The position numbers and the translations under genes are program-made. Shown here piece by piece: positions 24,356-33,080 of a stretch of 64,000 nucleotides of DNA (the stretch's first letter is position 1; every line of letters begins with the position of its first letter). The notes beneath the pieces were generated by a model. The model was not told the origin of the DNA and searched no databases. It was given only the letters and a program-made list of their open reading frames with translations. Source of the DNA: a virus. Location of the stretch: positions 20,685-84,684 of IMG/VR virus record IMGVR_UViG_3300020548_000009, one strand, 5' to 3'.

Positions 24356-24395
24356 ACGCCAGTCTTGGGGCCACACAAATCCCCAAGACTGGCGT
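24356..24395 (-). terminator. Strong hairpin terminator after the major tail protein
   Basis: A perfect 15-bp inverted repeat (ACGCCAGTCTTGGGG at 24356-24370 and its complement at 24381-24395) with a 10-base loop, followed on the minus strand by TTTGCGCG. It lies between the major tail protein and chaperone genes. The T-run is short, so partial termination or mRNA 3'-end protection is likely, matching the need for far more tube protein than chaperone. Confidence 0.75.
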
Positions 24396-24420
24396 GAACG
24401 CCAGCAGAACTATTCAGTTA

Positions 24421-24978
24421 TTAAGCGGAAAGACCCGATGCAGCCTCGCGGAGCGTGACTGTTCCGAAGCCGATACCTGTTGCAATCGGGAGGATTGCTT
24501 CGGCGTCGAACGACGGTGTCGAGAAGTTGTCTGTCGAGCCGGACATAATCGTGCCACCAGTAATCTGGCACTTGTTCAGCGTGAAGACCATTTCTGCAAG
24601 GTCGGACTCAAGGTCGTTGACCAAGACTTCAATCTTGAAGTACGGAAGGGTGTCGCCATCGAACTCGTAAGCCGCTGCTTCAGCCGAACCGCTGCCCGAT
24701 GTCGTTGTCGAACCACCGAAGATGGTTGCGAGAACATCGAGGCTCAATTCGCTGTATGTTGCGGAGAAGTTGAGACGGTCGACCTTACCCTTCTTGGCAA
24801 GAACCTTTCCGTCACCCTTCAACTCAACCGAGATGAAGTTTGGCTCAACCGAGACTTCCTGGATACCAGGAACGTCAACGGCAGCGCCGTAGGTGATGCC
24901 ACCAGTGGCATCTGATGCGACGGGGTAGACCTTGCAGTCATGAACGTCAAATGAAATTGTTGATGTGGATGCAGCCAT
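24421..24978 (-). CDS. Major tail (tube) protein
   Basis: 185 residues. Beta-rich with the composition and placement of a siphovirus tube protein: upstream of chaperones and tape measure, preceded by a good ribosome site (AAAGGAGTC), followed by a strong hairpin. The sequence runs VSVEPNFISVELKGDGKVLA, then a long strand-rich body with a Ser/Gly/Thr loop (GGSTTTSGSGSAEAAAYEF). Such proteins stack as hexamers to form the tail tube. Confidence 0.8.
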   Translation of the reverse strand: MAASTSTISFDVHDCKVYPVASDATGGITYGAAVDVPGIQEVSVEPNFISVELKGDGKVLAKKGKVDRLNFSATYSELSLDVLATIFGGSTTTSGSGSAEAAAYEFDGDTLPYFKIEVLVNDLESDLAEMVFTLNKCQITGGTIMSGSTDNFSTPSFDAEAILPIATGIGFGTVTLREAASGLSA

Positions 24979-25005
24979 TGTTATGACTCCTTTGTTCTGC
25001 TAGTT

Positions 25006-25021
25006 ATTCACTTTCGTGAAC
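25006..25021 (-). promoter_or_regulatory. Small tetraloop hairpin in the leader of the major tail gene
   Basis: On the minus strand TTCAC-GAAA-GTGAA forms a 5-bp stem closed by a GNRA-type GAAA tetraloop, about 30 bases before the ATG and upstream of AAAGGAGTC. The 85-base gap also holds TATACATATAAA further upstream, a possible -10 region without a clear -35 box. The hairpin could stabilise the leader mRNA or be an operator; the function is not shown. Confidence 0.35.
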
Positions 25022-25063
25022 GGGTAAAGTCTCACAGGTTTATATGTATAGATGAAGTATTCT

Positions 25064-25930
25064 CTACGGATTTACTTTCGCCCAAGTCTTGTGATTGACA
25101 ATGCCCGTTTCTTCCAGACCAACTTTCTTCTGGAACTCCTTCACGGCCTGTTCAGTCTTTGGACCGAAGTCGCCGTCTGTTGCGCACTTCACTCCTGCTT
25201 TGTTCAGGAGTTGCTGAAGAGTTCTTACTGCGGCGCCGCTTGAGCCGACCTGCAAAATCGGATTTGACGCCGCGTTTGCTTTTCCCCTCTTGACAGCCTC
25301 TCCACCGCTCTGCGGAGCAACGGCTGGTGTTGTGATGGGGCGAGGGGCTGCAGCAGGTTCTGCTGCTGGTGCTGCAACTTCACCTGGCTTGCACACTTCG
25401 GCAGGATTTGCGTCCATCCATGCCTTTACGGCTTCTGGAACATCATCGCCTTTGGTATAACGAATATGCCATGGCTCTTCTGGCACCACTTCCCAACTCC
25501 AGCCAAACTTGCGACAGTTTGCAATCATCCACTTGAGGCGCTCACCACTTGCCGTATGAACGTCAACAGCCAAACCGCTATTGTGCTGAGATGTGCCTGG
25601 GGCCGCAAGGCTGGCAAGTTTTTCAGACTTCTTGTACCACTTCACGCCTTCAAATGTGCGTGTGCTATTGCCGTTCGGCTCTTTTGTATAGCGCTCAAGA
25701 AACACCTTGAGTTGTGCATCGTACGAACGATACAGGTCGCCGGCAGATGTTGGCTTAAGTTCAACGCCTTCCGCAGCAGCAGCGGCTTTGAGTGCCTTCC
25801 AAGCATTTGCGGCGAGCCAGTGCAGGCGTCCACCATCGACTTTGGAAAGAAGTCCATCTGGCAATCTTCCTGGCTTGTGTCCGGCAACATCCTTTGGTGG
25901 TGTCAGTTTGTCAATGTACAGTTCGGACAT
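25064..25930 (-). CDS. Endolysin: M15/VanY-type peptidase with peptidoglycan-binding domain
   Basis: 288 residues. Catalytic domain (about 30-170): TSQHNSGLAVDV with His116 and Asp123, and PWHIRY with His155, the zinc ligands of M15 D-Ala-D-Ala carboxypeptidase or L-Ala-D-Glu peptidase lysins. There is an Ala/Pro-rich linker at 183-225. The C-terminal PG_binding_1 domain (230-288) reads VRTLQQLLNKAG, DGDFGPKTEQAVKEFQ. No signal peptide is seen, so release should depend on the neighbouring holins. It cleaves the peptide part of peptidoglycan at lysis. Confidence 0.9.
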   Translation of the reverse strand: MSELYIDKLTPPKDVAGHKPGRLPDGLLSKVDGGRLHWLAANAWKALKAAAAAEGVELKPTSAGDLYRSYDAQLKVFLERYTKEPNGNSTRTFEGVKWYKKSEKLASLAAPGTSQHNSGLAVDVHTASGERLKWMIANCRKFGWSWEVVPEEPWHIRYTKGDDVPEAVKAWMDANPAEVCKPGEVAAPAAEPAAAPRPITTPAVAPQSGGEAVKRGKANAASNPILQVGSSGAAVRTLQQLLNKAGVKCATDGDFGPKTEQAVKEFQKKVGLEETGIVNHKTWAKVNP

Positions 25931-25940
25931 CTTCTATCTC

Positions 25941-26189
25941 CTATTGGTGTGCTGGATTTTCTTGTTCAACTTTTGCAAACACCTGGTTCACTTCATCTTC
26001 AGACAGTTTTCCGTCAGTAAGGAAAGCACGAGCCAAGCCTTCAAGAACATTCGCCACGCCGCCGATTCCTGCCATAAATACGGCCTTCTCCATTGATACG
26101 CCAGCAATGGTGCCTGCGCCAATGACTCCGAGACCGGTCACAACGAAAGTTGCGAAGATTCGCAGAATTACATTTTTGATGAGTTCCAT
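25941..26189 (-). CDS. Holin-like membrane protein 1
   Basis: 82 residues with two hydrophobic segments (about 5-27 and 34-50) rich in Gly/Ala/Val and an acidic C-terminal tail, DGKLSEDEVNQVFAKVEQ. Size, topology and position 10 bases upstream of the endolysin fit a holin. Alternatively it could be an antiholin paired with the second small membrane protein. Confidence 0.65.
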   Translation of the reverse strand: MELIKNVILRIFATFVVTGLGVIGAGTIAGVSMEKAVFMAGIGGVANVLEGLARAFLTDGKLSEDEVNQVFAKVEQENPAHQ

Positions 26190-26204
26190 AATTATTCAGC
26201 CAGA

Positions 26205-26243
26205 GTGTGCGCCCAGCGGAGTGTTTACGCACTGAGCGCACAC
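26205..26243 (-). terminator. Hairpin between the two holin-like genes
   Basis: GTGTGCGC (26205-26212) pairs with GCGCACAC (26236-26243), and an inner AGTG/CACT pair closes a six-base loop. There is no T-run, so it may be a weak terminator or an mRNA structure just ahead of the start of the first holin-like gene. Confidence 0.45.
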
Positions 26244-26259
26244 ACCGAGGTAGCGATAC

Positions 26260-26469
26260 CTATTTCTTGGCTTCCTCCTTTTTCGCAAGGAACGAGGCAA
26301 CCGACGGGTCGCCGACCTTTGTGCTCGCCCATGCAAAAACGGCGGCAGCAAGCGGCATCAAAAGAGCCGTGAGTGTTGGGTCGACGTTGTACTTGTCGCA
26401 AAGGTAAACAACGACGCCGAGTGCGCCACCCTTAACGACTTGGTCGATTGTCTGGTTCTTCTTGTCCAT
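26260..26469 (-). CDS. Holin-like membrane protein 2
   Basis: 69 residues from ATG 26469, chosen for its AAAGGAGTC ribosome site; an upstream in-frame start at 26511 lacks one. Two hydrophobic segments (about 13-23 and 31-47) are followed by a Lys/Glu tail (FLAKKEEAKK) typical of holins. Together with its neighbour it may form a holin/antiholin pair. Confidence 0.65.
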   Translation of the reverse strand: MDKKNQTIDQVVKGGALGVVVYLCDKYNVDPTLTALLMPLAAAVFAWASTKVGDPSVASFLAKKEEAKK

Positions 26470-26528
26470 GATGACTCCTTTGTTAGGGCATAACGCCACT
26501 AACAGTCTCAACTAAGGAGTCGTATAGC

Positions 26529-26542
26529 CGGACTATGGTCCG
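26529..26542 (-). terminator. Short hairpin after the helicase stop
   Basis: CGGAC and GTCCG flank a four-base loop immediately after the helicase stop codon. A second imperfect stem (GTTAG T GGC / GCC CTAAC) follows about 45 bases on. Neither has a T-run. They could separate helicase and lysis transcripts; weak evidence. Confidence 0.3.
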
Positions 26543-26544
26543 AT

Positions 26545-28737
26545 TTATTCTGCTTTAGCCAAAAGCCTCTTCATCAAATCTTTGACAACAGATTGCTGCT
26601 CAACTTCATCACCTTCTGTAACTGCATCAACGATTTTTCTCTTTGCATCAACGAGGTCATAGATATCTTCGTCAATCGTGTCTGCGGCAAGTAGATACCA
26701 CGCTTGCACATTGTTCTTTTGACCGATTCGGTGACAGCGGTCTTCTGCTTGGTCATGCTCGCCTGGCGTCCAGCCCATTTGAACAAATACAACATCTGAA
26801 CCAGCAGTAAGTGTGATACCAACTCCACCAGCCTGCAAGTTGAGAACAATCACTCGTGCTTCCTTGTCATTTTGAAAAGCGTCAACTGCGCGCTGTCGCT
26901 CTTCGAGCGTGTCGCGACCAGAAACCCTAAAGCCTCCGTATTTGTTTGAAAGGTGGTCAACTACATCAACGTTGTGGGCGAACACAACAAGTTTGCGGTC
27001 GCATGACTCCAAGAAAGAATCAATCCACTCTTCTACCGCGTCCATCTTTGCCCACGCCGCAAGTTTTTTTAGAACCTGCGTTCTTGCCAGATGTTCAGAT
27101 GAGTCTTTTGCTTTGTAGCCGTTTGCGCTTAGGAATGAGACAAGGTCATTTTCTGCATTTCTGTAGTCCTTGAATCCAGCACCGGATACATCAAGGTGAA
27201 CGACATTTCGCACCTTGTCTGGAAGTTCTTGTAGCACCTCGTCTTTTGTTCTGCGGATGTAGCAGTTCTGACGGAGTTTTGTATTCAGTTCAACAAGGTT
27301 GCTGGCACCACCGGTATCCCAGCCAAATCCATTGTGATGAGCATTTGCATACCGTTTCAGGAATGACCACTTACCACCAAAGCGACTCAGCATTCCCATA
27401 ATCTCCAACTGAGATACAAGTTCTGCTGGTCGGTTCATAACTGGAGTTCCGGACAAAAGAAGAACTGCGCCAGACCTGCTTACCGAAGCGGCAATATCTT
27501 TTGCTGCCTTGGCACGTTTTGATGTCGCATTTTTTACATAGTGCGACTCATCAAGTATCAGTCCATTTGGTTCTAGGTGCTTGATTGGCTCAACAAACTT
27601 ATACAGAATGTCGTAGTTCACCACGTTCACATCACATGAAACAATATCAGTTTTCCCAGATACAACATTGACCGTTCTGTGGGGCAGCCATTTTGCAAAC
27701 TCTCTGCGCCAGTTTTCCTTCAGGGATGCAGGGCACACGATGATTGCCGGGAATGCATCCTTTGATTCCAGCGTTGCAATCGCCTCAACCGTCTTGCCAA
27801 GACCCATCTGGTCAGCGATAAGACACCTTCCAACTGTTGATGCATATGCAACTCCGGCCTTTTGATAAGGCATAAGAGTTCCAGAAAGAGTGGGGATTAC
27901 CACATCTGCATCGGTAGATGTGGACGCCTCAAGCAATTCAGTTTCGCGCTTTGCTGCCTTTAGCAGCGTGTCGCGCAGGGACTTGGAAATCGAAAACCCG
28001 TATTTGTCTGCAATCTCAACTGCGCTCAGCGAGGGCGGGGCTGTCCATACCCGCTTCTTTACATCCCACAAGCGACCTTGAAGTTGCTTGATTTCAGCAA
28101 CAATATCTTGGTCGTAGGGAAACTCAAAGACAAGACGGCCGCTCTTTGAGACCGTTATTGTTCTGGTCGTATCTACGGTTTGTTCTTCTGCAACTATTTT
28201 CATATCATCGAATTCTTTCGTTGTGTTGAACTTGTACTGCTTTATCAAAGACGCTACCTGCTCTTTGCTTGAGAGCGGAGCCAGCCACATGCTTGCTTCT
28301 TGGTTCCATAGGGCGCCAGGTATTTTTTGTAGTTCGCCTATCAGTTGCTCATCGTACTCGCACTCAATAGCAAACACTTCGCCATTTGTTGAGACCCTAT
28401 TGACTCCCTTTTGGCGAAGTTCTGACATTATTGATGTTGCATCTGCACCTAAATAATTCTTGGGTCTTGGGGGCGGAACTATTTGGTCATAGTCAATTCC
28501 ATGACTTTTGAGTTGGCCAACATAACGTCCAAGAACCGTCCAGGCTATGTACGAAATTGCTGGCGACCACTTTGTGTCCGGAAGCAACGAAGCGAGCGCC
28601 CCGAAACGAGAATCTGCCTTACTGAAACCAACACCATCCTGCTGCTCTGCGCCATCGCACAGACCTGCAATTTTTCTAAATGCCGTTGCTAGTGGCTTTA
28701 CATCGTAGGCATTTGTTATGCCTGGACTGTCGACCAT
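26545..28737 (-). CDS. SMARCAL1-like SNF2-family helicase with HARP-like repeats
   Basis: 730 residues. Two HARP-like modules precede the motor: FAIECEYDEQLIGELQKIPG at about 122-141 with WNQEASMWLAP, and VFEFPYDQDIVAEIKQLQG with WDVKKRVWTAP. SNF2 motor: motif I DQMGLGKT, motif II DESH, LLLSGTPVMNRP (III), QAGGVGITLT (V), AEDRCHRIGQ (VI). SMARCAL1-type enzymes anneal RPA-like-coated strands and remodel stalled forks. A replication protein inside the lysis-tail region is out of its usual place. Its start overlaps the coiled-coil gene by 22 bases. Confidence 0.9.
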   Translation of the reverse strand: MVDSPGITNAYDVKPLATAFRKIAGLCDGAEQQDGVGFSKADSRFGALASLLPDTKWSPAISYIAWTVLGRYVGQLKSHGIDYDQIVPPPRPKNYLGADATSIMSELRQKGVNRVSTNGEVFAIECEYDEQLIGELQKIPGALWNQEASMWLAPLSSKEQVASLIKQYKFNTTKEFDDMKIVAEEQTVDTTRTITVSKSGRLVFEFPYDQDIVAEIKQLQGRLWDVKKRVWTAPPSLSAVEIADKYGFSISKSLRDTLLKAAKRETELLEASTSTDADVVIPTLSGTLMPYQKAGVAYASTVGRCLIADQMGLGKTVEAIATLESKDAFPAIIVCPASLKENWRREFAKWLPHRTVNVVSGKTDIVSCDVNVVNYDILYKFVEPIKHLEPNGLILDESHYVKNATSKRAKAAKDIAASVSRSGAVLLLSGTPVMNRPAELVSQLEIMGMLSRFGGKWSFLKRYANAHHNGFGWDTGGASNLVELNTKLRQNCYIRRTKDEVLQELPDKVRNVVHLDVSGAGFKDYRNAENDLVSFLSANGYKAKDSSEHLARTQVLKKLAAWAKMDAVEEWIDSFLESCDRKLVVFAHNVDVVDHLSNKYGGFRVSGRDTLEERQRAVDAFQNDKEARVIVLNLQAGGVGITLTAGSDVVFVQMGWTPGEHDQAEDRCHRIGQKNNVQAWYLLAADTIDEDIYDLVDAKRKIVDAVTEGDEVEQQSVVKDLMKRLLAKAE

Positions 28738-29183
28738 AGCCTGATGTCGTGCGGTTCTGCTGTGTACTCGCCCTCAAACGACGCGCGCTTGTGTTCAATA
28801 ATCGCCTTGTAAAGTTTGGCGTTTTCTTCCACGAGGTCTAGCGAAGTTGTGTCGGCAAGTATCGTTTTTACTTCGGAGAGGCGCTTACTAATCCCGTTCC
28901 GGTACCGCTGGGATTTGCGGACCCACTCGTCAAACTTTTGCTTTTCTTCGTAGTAGTCATTTGCGTCTTTGATGCCGAGTTCCACATCTTTTGCCATCAT
29001 GTCAATCCGGCTCTTGTGGAACACAACCTGAGACTCGCTATCTGACAAGGCTGTAATTAGCGCATGGCACCATGCCAGCCGATTTTCTTCGGCGTGAAGC
29101 CATTCAATTTCATGGTCTGTTGCCAAGCCTTTGCACTCGCGCTTGGCCATATCGAGAACATCTAGTTCTGGTTGCATTTGCAC
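28716..29183 (-). CDS. Hypothetical coiled-coil protein
   Basis: 155 residues, almost entirely charged helix (RIDMMAKDVELGIKDANDYY, then EWVRKSQRYRNGISKRLSEV), probably a coiled coil. No family recognised. It overlaps the start of the SNF2 helicase by 22 bases, which suggests coexpression and possibly a helicase accessory role (inference). Confidence 0.6.
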   Translation of the reverse strand: MQMQPELDVLDMAKRECKGLATDHEIEWLHAEENRLAWCHALITALSDSESQVVFHKSRIDMMAKDVELGIKDANDYYEEKQKFDEWVRKSQRYRNGISKRLSEVKTILADTTSLDLVEENAKLYKAIIEHKRASFEGEYTAEPHDIRLWSTVQA

Positions 29184-29226
29184 CTCTTTGGGTTGGGGGT
29201 ATTCGGTGCGCTTAGTCTAGCGTCAA

Positions 29227-31920
29227 TCAGCCTTCTTCAGGCTCTTTCATGTGCAAATACATGGCGGCGGCGATTGCCAGAACTGTTGATACTCCAGCAA
29301 TTCTCTGAATAGGCCCAGACAAAGTTAAATACACAACAAGTGAGCCAGCAATCGTAAAGCCCATGTTGAGCAAGCCGTAGACGAACTTCTTGATAAATGC
29401 TTTCCAGTTCATAACCTTCACCCCATTTACATATCTGTAAATACTTATACTCTTAATCCAATCCAGACCGTCGCCGGCAATTTCGCCAGCAGCCTCAGAT
29501 TCTTCCTCTTCATTCCGTCTAGTGGCTGTGTCTTGCTTTGTAGTCGGAGAAGAACCGCTAGGGCCACCGGAACCACCGGAACTTGGCCCGATTGGACCAC
29601 TGGCGCTCAGCGCGGCTGCGGATGCCGTGAGCAGGCTTGCGGCAACGACGGTACGACGCTGTCCAACATCGATGGTTTGGCCCAGCATCGTGTAATTATC
29701 AAATGCACCCTGGAATAGGTCCACAACCTCTTCAAACACCCCTCTAATGGCTTCTGGAGCGCTCTGGACGGCCTCTACGACTGCCTCTGCCTGCTCATCG
29801 CTAAGGCTTTCTGCGGATACCTGCTCAAAGACCGCCTCTGCTTGGGAGGAATCTATGGACTCAAGTACGGCTGCGCTAGAGGCCAACTCTGCAGCCACCG
29901 AGGAATCAACACCAGCGCTTAAGACCGCCTCAACCACAGCGACAATCTTCTCCTTTTCTTCCTCTGTGAGTTCTTCAACTGGCTTGTCTTCTGAAATTGA
30001 GTCAAGAATGGCCCCTACGACGGCGACCAATTCCTCTTCGTCAGTGATTGATTCTAGAACTTCCCCAACAGCCTCAATGATTTCTTCCGCCGAAGCATCA
30101 TCATTAAGAACTGCATCTAGTTCCTCAACTATTTCTGTTACAGTTTCATCTTGTGGGGATTCTGATTCTGTTTGGCTTTCTTGGTTTTCTGGTTCTGTCG
30201 TCTGTGGCTCTTCTTGCTGTCCTGCTTCTTCATCAAGTGGAAGAGTTTGCTCCTCATCAGGCTGAGTCTCAATCGGAGTAGTCGTTGCTGTTTCGTCTTC
30301 TTCTTGAGGCGGTAAAGTCGTGGGTGTCGTTACTGAAGGCTCTTCGTCTTCATCGGGAAGAGTCGTATCAGTCTCATCAGGCACAGTCGTTCCAGGCTCG
30401 GTCTCTTCTGGCTCAGGAACAGTGGTTGTCGGGGGAGGCGTTGTCTCCACGGGAGGAACAGTCGTCGTGGTCTGAGGGGCGACATAAACAGTCGTAGTTG
30501 TCGTAGTTGTGGTTGTAGTAGTTGTAGTTGAATTCGGGTCAATAACAGTTGCATCAACAGTTACTTCGGGTCCGTATACACACGGACCTACGCCTTCGCC
30601 AGAGAAGCAACTTTGATTTCCCGCTTTAATGCCAAAGCGCACAGGTCCAAATCCAGTAGTTACGGGGTTGCTTCCAGAAAACATTCCAGTACTTAGCGAG
30701 TAGTTGGTGCCTTGGTTAGTCCACACACCCCAGCCACCTGACGTTGTTCCGCCAATTTCATCAAGGTCGTAAAAACTAACTGAGTAGCCGTAGACATTTA
30801 AGTTGCTTGATGCTGGAGCATCCCAGTCAAGGTCTATGCTTCCATCTGCGTTTGCTACAGCAGTGAGATTTGTGACTGCGTTGTAATATGGCGCAACCGT
30901 CGTTGTTGTAGTCGGCGGAACAGTAGTAGTTGTGGAAGTAGTCGTAGTTGTAGTCGTTTCAATTGCAGGGGCAGTTTCATTATTTGGCTGCACGCCACCA
31001 AATGTTGTGCAATTGCTTCCATCTGTGGCGCAACGATTTGTTACGCCAGCCGTATCATCAATCATTAACACTGGAGACAATGCGGTGTCGCCAAGGTTGA
31101 AAGATGCAAATCCAAGTTTGTATGTTCCGGTTACGGAAACTTCATAAGTGGAGGTTTGCCAGCCAGTTGAACCGTATGAATTAACCGAGTAGTCGCCAGT
31201 TCCTGGATTTGTAAATCCCAAAAGTGCATACTGTGCTGTGTAGTTGTTAACTTTTATTACTGGAGTTGACCCAACCGTCACCGGAACAAGGGAAGTTATC
31301 GAGCCGTCGTTAAATGGAACATAGTCAGTACCGACATAGTTCCAGGACATCGTGTATGTAACATCTGCCGTCAACTCGACTTCTTTGGTAATCCAAGCAG
31401 CATTGGTTGGATTTGGGCTTCCGTTGCCGGATGCCTGTGCATCTGCTATCAATTCATTTTGTATTGCTGTTTGCGGTGAGCCGGACAAGCCGAGTGCTGA
31501 CATTGCGGCCGAAAAGGTTGCCTCGTTATTCTTTGGCTGCAGTAAAGCAGCGTATGAATTGTTGTTTGGAGAAAATGTCCAACTTCCTGCTGCAACAGCA
31601 GGCGCATAATACTTATTTGGCTGACCGTTTACCGTTGGACTGCCCATCGCGCCGTGGGGGCCATGCGTAAATGTTCTGGAACCGTTAAAAACAGAAACAC
31701 CTGTTCCATTTCCGTTAATGGATGCACCAAGAGTCCCAGTCTGTGAGCCTTTGTCCCACCCAGTTAGGTTGCCAGCCTCAAATCCAGCACCTTGTATCGA
31801 TTGTGATGGTATTCCAGTTGAATCTGCTACGGCCGGATACACGCCTATCAGCGCAATAAGAAGGGACACCGGGCCAAGAATGCGGGCAAGTGCTTTTCGG
31901 TGGCGGTTCAGCGTAGACAT
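29227..31920 (-). CDS. Large secreted, membrane-anchored Thr-rich surface protein
   Basis: 897 residues. N-terminal signal peptide: basic RHRKALARIL, hydrophobic core to about 30, cleavage near AVADS. Then a beta-rich extracellular domain (about 40-310), Thr-rich linker 1 (TTTTVPPTTTTTV), a fibronectin-III-like domain (about 345-455), Thr-rich linker 2, an acidic Glu/Asp/Pro region, a helical Glu/Ala/Val-rich region with repeated AVVEAV-type segments (about 600-740) and two C-terminal hydrophobic segments after a basic patch. The TTTT-VPP linker style is one I associate with Acidimicrobiia surface proteins. It could alter the host envelope (superinfection exclusion, adhesion) or be host-derived. 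It is unusual as a phage gene and does not look like a virion protein. Confidence 0.7.
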   Translation of the reverse strand: MSTLNRHRKALARILGPVSLLIALIGVYPAVADSTGIPSQSIQGAGFEAGNLTGWDKGSQTGTLGASINGNGTGVSVFNGSRTFTHGPHGAMGSPTVNGQPNKYYAPAVAAGSWTFSPNNNSYAALLQPKNNEATFSAAMSALGLSGSPQTAIQNELIADAQASGNGSPNPTNAAWITKEVELTADVTYTMSWNYVGTDYVPFNDGSITSLVPVTVGSTPVIKVNNYTAQYALLGFTNPGTGDYSVNSYGSTGWQTSTYEVSVTGTYKLGFASFNLGDTALSPVLMIDDTAGVTNRCATDGSNCTTFGGVQPNNETAPAIETTTTTTTSTTTTVPPTTTTTVAPYYNAVTNLTAVANADGSIDLDWDAPASSNLNVYGYSVSFYDLDEIGGTTSGGWGVWTNQGTNYSLSTGMFSGSNPVTTGFGPVRFGIKAGNQSCFSGEGVGPCVYGPEVTVDATVIDPNSTTTTTTTTTTTTTVYVAPQTTTTVPPVETTPPPTTTVPEPEETEPGTTVPDETDTTLPDEDEEPSVTTPTTLPPQEEDETATTTPIETQPDEEQTLPLDEEAGQQEEPQTTEPENQESQTESESPQDETVTEIVEELDAVLNDDASAEEIIEAVGEVLESITDEEELVAVVGAILDSISEDKPVEELTEEEKEKIVAVVEAVLSAGVDSSVAAELASSAAVLESIDSSQAEAVFEQVSAESLSDEQAEAVVEAVQSAPEAIRGVFEEVVDLFQGAFDNYTMLGQTIDVGQRRTVVAASLLTASAAALSASGPIGPSSGGSGGPSGSSPTTKQDTATRRNEEEESEAAGEIAGDGLDWIKSISIYRYVNGVKVMNWKAFIKKFVYGLLNMGFTIAGSLVVYLTLSGPIQRIAGVSTVLAIAAAMYLHMKEPEEG

Positions 31921-31945
31921 TTTGCAACAAAGTTATGTTGCAAAA
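31920..31945. promoter_or_regulatory. Perfect inverted repeat at the start of the surface-protein gene, possible operator
   Basis: TTTTGCAAC (31920-31928) and GTTGCAAAA (31937-31945) are perfect 9-bp arms around an 8-base centre, ending at the A of the ATG. No ribosome site is visible between the repeat and the start. A candidate promoter (TTGCCT, 17 bases, TATGAA) lies just upstream on the minus strand. The repeat could be a repressor site or a hairpin that controls translation. Confidence 0.45.
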
Positions 31946-31985
31946 ACAAATAGTCTTCATAAGACCCAGTACCTGTATAGGCAAA

Positions 31986-33080
31986 CTACAAACTACTTAT
32001 TTCCTTAAACACAGACACCCATTCCGGTCCAGTCTTTGACATAGTAAATTCTTTTTCAATAATCTTGTTTATCTTTTTTGACTCTTCTTCGCGTACCTTG
32101 AACTTCATAAGTTCATCAAAATGACCTATCCAATCGGCATCGCATTTTGCAATTCTTCCAACTCCCATCGATGAGAGATACTCATATTCCGGCAAAGCAG
32201 AAGCAACAAAAGGTATTCCAGAGGCGGCATACTCAACGCCTTTGATAAAGGATTTTGCCCTATTAAACGGAATATCATTTAGCGGTACTACACCGATGTC
32301 AAATTTTGCGTGGGCGTCCTGCATTTCAAACAGTGGAACCATTCCGCTAACTGTGCAGTTCTTGGGATTTATGCCAAGCCTCAAGTATGCCGCTGGAGCC
32401 CATATCAGGTGGCCTGCGTGATGAAATTTTATTTTATTTTTTTCCAAGTACGAATCCAAGAAAGGTTGCATTACCTCAAGGTCCATTGACCGCCACGGTG
32501 TAGCGCCAAGCCAGCCGATTACTGGCGCTCTGTTAACCGCTTTTAAGCGCTTAAATGAATTGTTCTGTATGGCGTTGCGAACCATAAATATTGGCTTTGA
32601 CGGATACTTCTTTGAAAAGTAATCGCGTATAAATGGGGTTGAGCAAATTAGCGCATCAGAGACTTTGATTATCTCTGCGTATATTTCTCTATTGTTATCT
32701 TTGTTGGAATTTGGCGAACTGGATTGATATGCCAAATTGGTTGAATGCAGTTCGTCATAAAGGTCATCTATGTCAACAACTATCTTTTGACCACGTGACT
32801 GTGCCTTTGGAATTCGCTCAAGAACTTCCTTTGACATAATAACTTTCAACACAATAATATTGTTGTTGTTAGAAAAACTTTTATTCAATCTTTTGATTGC
32901 AAACTCTCCATTTGGTTTTACTGACAAAAATCCAAAAGCAGATGCAGCGCCAGCAAGATTTAACTGCTGCGACGGAAGTATGGACCGATACCAAGTGCAC
33001 CCATTTGGAACATGCTGGCCGTCAACGACTGACCAGTCAAGAGATGCAAATCCAACATTCATTTTGGATAATTTGTTCAT
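31986..33080 (-). CDS. Glycosyltransferase, GT-B fold (GT4-like), copy 2
   Basis: 364 residues, clearly homologous to the gene upstream. Shared landmarks: PNGCTWYRSILP near the start, KIVVDIDDLYDEL, ALICSTPFIRDYF, WLGATPWRSMDLEVM, then KFDIGVVPLNDIPFNRAKS and KGVEYAASGIPFVAS, the sugar-nucleotide-binding end of GT4-like enzymes. It likely transfers a sugar to a phage or host acceptor in the cytoplasm. The stop of copy 1 and this start abut, consistent with tandem duplication in one operon. Confidence 0.8.
   Translation of the reverse strand: MNKLSKMNVGFASLDWSVVDGQHVPNGCTWYRSILPSQQLNLAGAASAFGFLSVKPNGEFAIKRLNKSFSNNNNIIVLKVIMSKEVLERIPKAQSRGQKIVVDIDDLYDELHSTNLAYQSSSPNSNKDNNREIYAEIIKVSDALICSTPFIRDYFSKKYPSKPIFMVRNAIQNNSFKRLKAVNRAPVIGWLGATPWRSMDLEVMQPFLDSYLEKNKIKFHHAGHLIWAPAAYLRLGINPKNCTVSGMVPLFEMQDAHAKFDIGVVPLNDIPFNRAKSFIKGVEYAASGIPFVASALPEYEYLSSMGVGRIAKCDADWIGHFDELMKFKVREEESKKINKIIEKEFTMSKTGPEWVSVFKEISSL

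Noticed and set aside
29747-30265. Ser/Thr/Ala-rich plus-strand frame opposite the surface protein
   Set aside because: Low-complexity complement of the acidic Glu/Val/Ala-rich region; no start signals.
11858-31945. Shared GTTGCAAAA element at 11.86 kb and 31.94 kb as a common operator
   Set aside because: The match is only 9 bases, one site is half of an inverted repeat and the other is part of a -35 box; too weak to claim a shared regulator.
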